NCBI GenBank assembly: GCA_937139035.1
Contig: CAKZPK010000181.1
Coordinates: 1-64,000 of the forward strand
Length of the DNA: 64,000 nt
DNA from: an uncultured Crocinitomix sp.
GTDB taxonomy: Bacteria > Bacteroidota > Bacteroidia > Flavobacteriales_D > Crocinitomicaceae
Direction of reading: 5' to 3'
Every line of letters begins with the position of its first letter. Positions within the stretch are counted from its first letter, which is position 1. The notes below the pieces were generated by a model. That model was not told the DNA's origin. It saw only the letters and a list, made by a program, of their open reading frames with translations, and did not search any database. Made by a program: the position numbers and the translations under genes. Of the stretch, positions 63,120 through 64,000 are shown piece by piece.

Positions 63120-64000
63120 ATGACATCAAAACTAGATATTCTTAATTCAAAGAAAGAAGAGGCTGTAAAAGGCGGTGGAGAAAAACGTATTGAATCTCAG
63201 CACGGTAAAGGAAAATTAACAGCTCGAGAGCGAGTTCAATTACTACTGGATGAAGATAGTTTTGAAGAAATTGGAATGTTAACAACACACCGGTCAACAA
63301 ACTTTGGATTAGAAAAACAAAAGTTTTTAGGTGACGGAGTTGTAACAGGATATGGAACGGTTCATGGAAGACCTATCTATGTTTTTTCGCAAGATTTTAC
63401 AGTATTTGGAGGTTCTTTAGCTGAAATTCACGCAAAAAAAATTGTAAGAATAATGGATCTTTCCATTCAAAATGGAATTCCGTTAATTGGATTAAATGAT
63501 TCAGGTGGAGCAAGAATTCAGGAAGGAGTTGTTTCGTTAGGAGGCTATGCAGATATCTTTTATCGCAATACACTAGCATCTGGTGTAGTTCCTCAAATTT
63601 CTGCCATTATGGGGCCATGTGCTGGAGGTGCAGTTTATTCGCCAGCCTTAACAGACTTTATATACATGGTGCAAGATTCGTCATTTATGTTTGTTACAGG
63701 ACCTAACGTTGTAAAAACGGTGACGCATGAGGAAGTAACTTCTGAAGAATTAGGAGGTGCTTCTACACATTCACAAAAATCTGGTGTTGCGCATTTTTCT
63801 GTTGAAAATGATTTAAAATGCATTAACGATATTAAAAAATTGATGTCCTATTTGCCGCAAAACTGCGAAGAGGAATCACCACGTTACCCTTACGAAAAGA
63901 CGGATGAGACAAGAATTGATTTAAATTCAATCATTCCAGATAACCCTAACCAACCATACGACATTAAAGAAGTAATTAATGAGCTGGTTGACAAAGGATC
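63120..64000 (+). CDS. Acyl-CoA carboxylase beta subunit (propionyl-CoA carboxylase-like), 5' part
   Basis: The start of the carboxyltransferase subunit of a biotin-dependent acyl-CoA carboxylase (PccB/MmdA type). MTSKLDILNSKKEEAVKGGG, HGKGKLTARERVQLLLDEDS, VFSQDFTVFGGSLAEIHAKK, PLIGLNDSGGARIQEGVVSL (GGAR oxyanion site) and GPCAGGAVYSPALTDFIYMV are hallmark. It runs off the window end; family length is about 510 residues. A biotin-carrier or biotin carboxylase gene may follow outside. Confidence 0.94.
   Translation, partial: MTSKLDILNSKKEEAVKGGGEKRIESQHGKGKLTARERVQLLLDEDSFEEIGMLTTHRSTNFGLEKQKFLGDGVVTGYGTVHGRPIYVFSQDFTVFGGSLAEIHAKKIVRIMDLSIQNGIPLIGLNDSGGARIQEGVVSLGGYADIFYRNTLASGVVPQISAIMGPCAGGAVYSPALTDFIYMVQDSSFMFVTGPNVVKTVTHEEVTSEELGGASTHSQKSGVAHFSVENDLKCINDIKKLMSYLPQNCEEESPRYPYEKTDETRIDLNSIIPDNPNQPYDIKEVINELVDKG

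Overview
The window looks like a chromosome segment of an AT-rich Bacteroidota bacterium, most likely a member of the Flavobacteriales. The evidence is five large proteins with a signal peptide at one end and a C-terminal type IX secretion system (T9SS) sorting domain at the other, SUMF1-fold proteins of the GldJ/GldK kind, a GldM-like domain protein, Bacteroidota-type promoter elements (TTTG then TAnnTTTG-like) and starts without obvious Shine-Dalgarno sequences. A closer placement (Crocinitomicaceae/Cryomorphaceae-like) would be a guess. I saw no rRNA, tRNA, insertion sequence, CRISPR array or integrated phage.

Layout. 0-13 kb is mostly housekeeping: ispG (5' part, with a stop codon at the window edge), metG, a GH92 alpha-mannosidase lipoprotein, a sugar amidotransferase/glycosyltransferase pair, a truncated globin, an LD-carboxypeptidase facing a peptide transporter, and unrecognised membrane proteins. 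14.3-26.0 kb is the most distinctive part: one long minus-strand operon of two almost identical phage-tail-collar (Mdp-like) proteins, a ligand-binding (type 1 periplasmic-binding fold) protein with no signal peptide, and two related T9SS surface proteins. The second surface protein is 2291 residues long and carries fifteen 79-residue repeats. A strong intrinsic terminator lies inside the operon, between the collar genes and the rest. 26-36 kb holds a BNR/sortilin-like T9SS protein, a GldJ/K-like protein, a 77-residue protein behind a structured leader, rlmG with a newly noted 57-residue membrane protein overlapping its start, and another T9SS protein.

36-48 kb holds a YgiQ-type radical SAM protein, a collagen-like secreted protein split by an in-frame TGA, a coupled pair resembling alkylglycerol monooxygenase plus lysoplasmalogenase (ether-lipid breakdown), several secreted unknowns, marC, purN, an iodotyrosine-deiodinase-like flavoprotein, and the conserved acpP-fabF-rnc block. 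49-62 kb has an FG-GAP T9SS protein and then a run of small, tightly packed minus-strand genes: a beta-barrel, a GldM-like protein, MORN/WG-repeat proteins, a Crp/Fnr regulator, a DUF922 putative protease, an acetyltransferase and a VWA protein. The window closes with a toxin-23-like protein and the start of an acyl-CoA carboxylase beta-subunit gene.

How the genes work together. The collar/PBP/giant-adhesin operon is the best candidate for an undescribed system: cytosolic-looking fibre-type and sensor-type proteins made with T9SS-exported surface repeats. The ether-lipid pair and the acpP-fabF-rnc block are the clearest functional units elsewhere. Two apparent nonsense codons (ispG and the collagen-like gene) suggest either young pseudogenes or base errors in the assembly.
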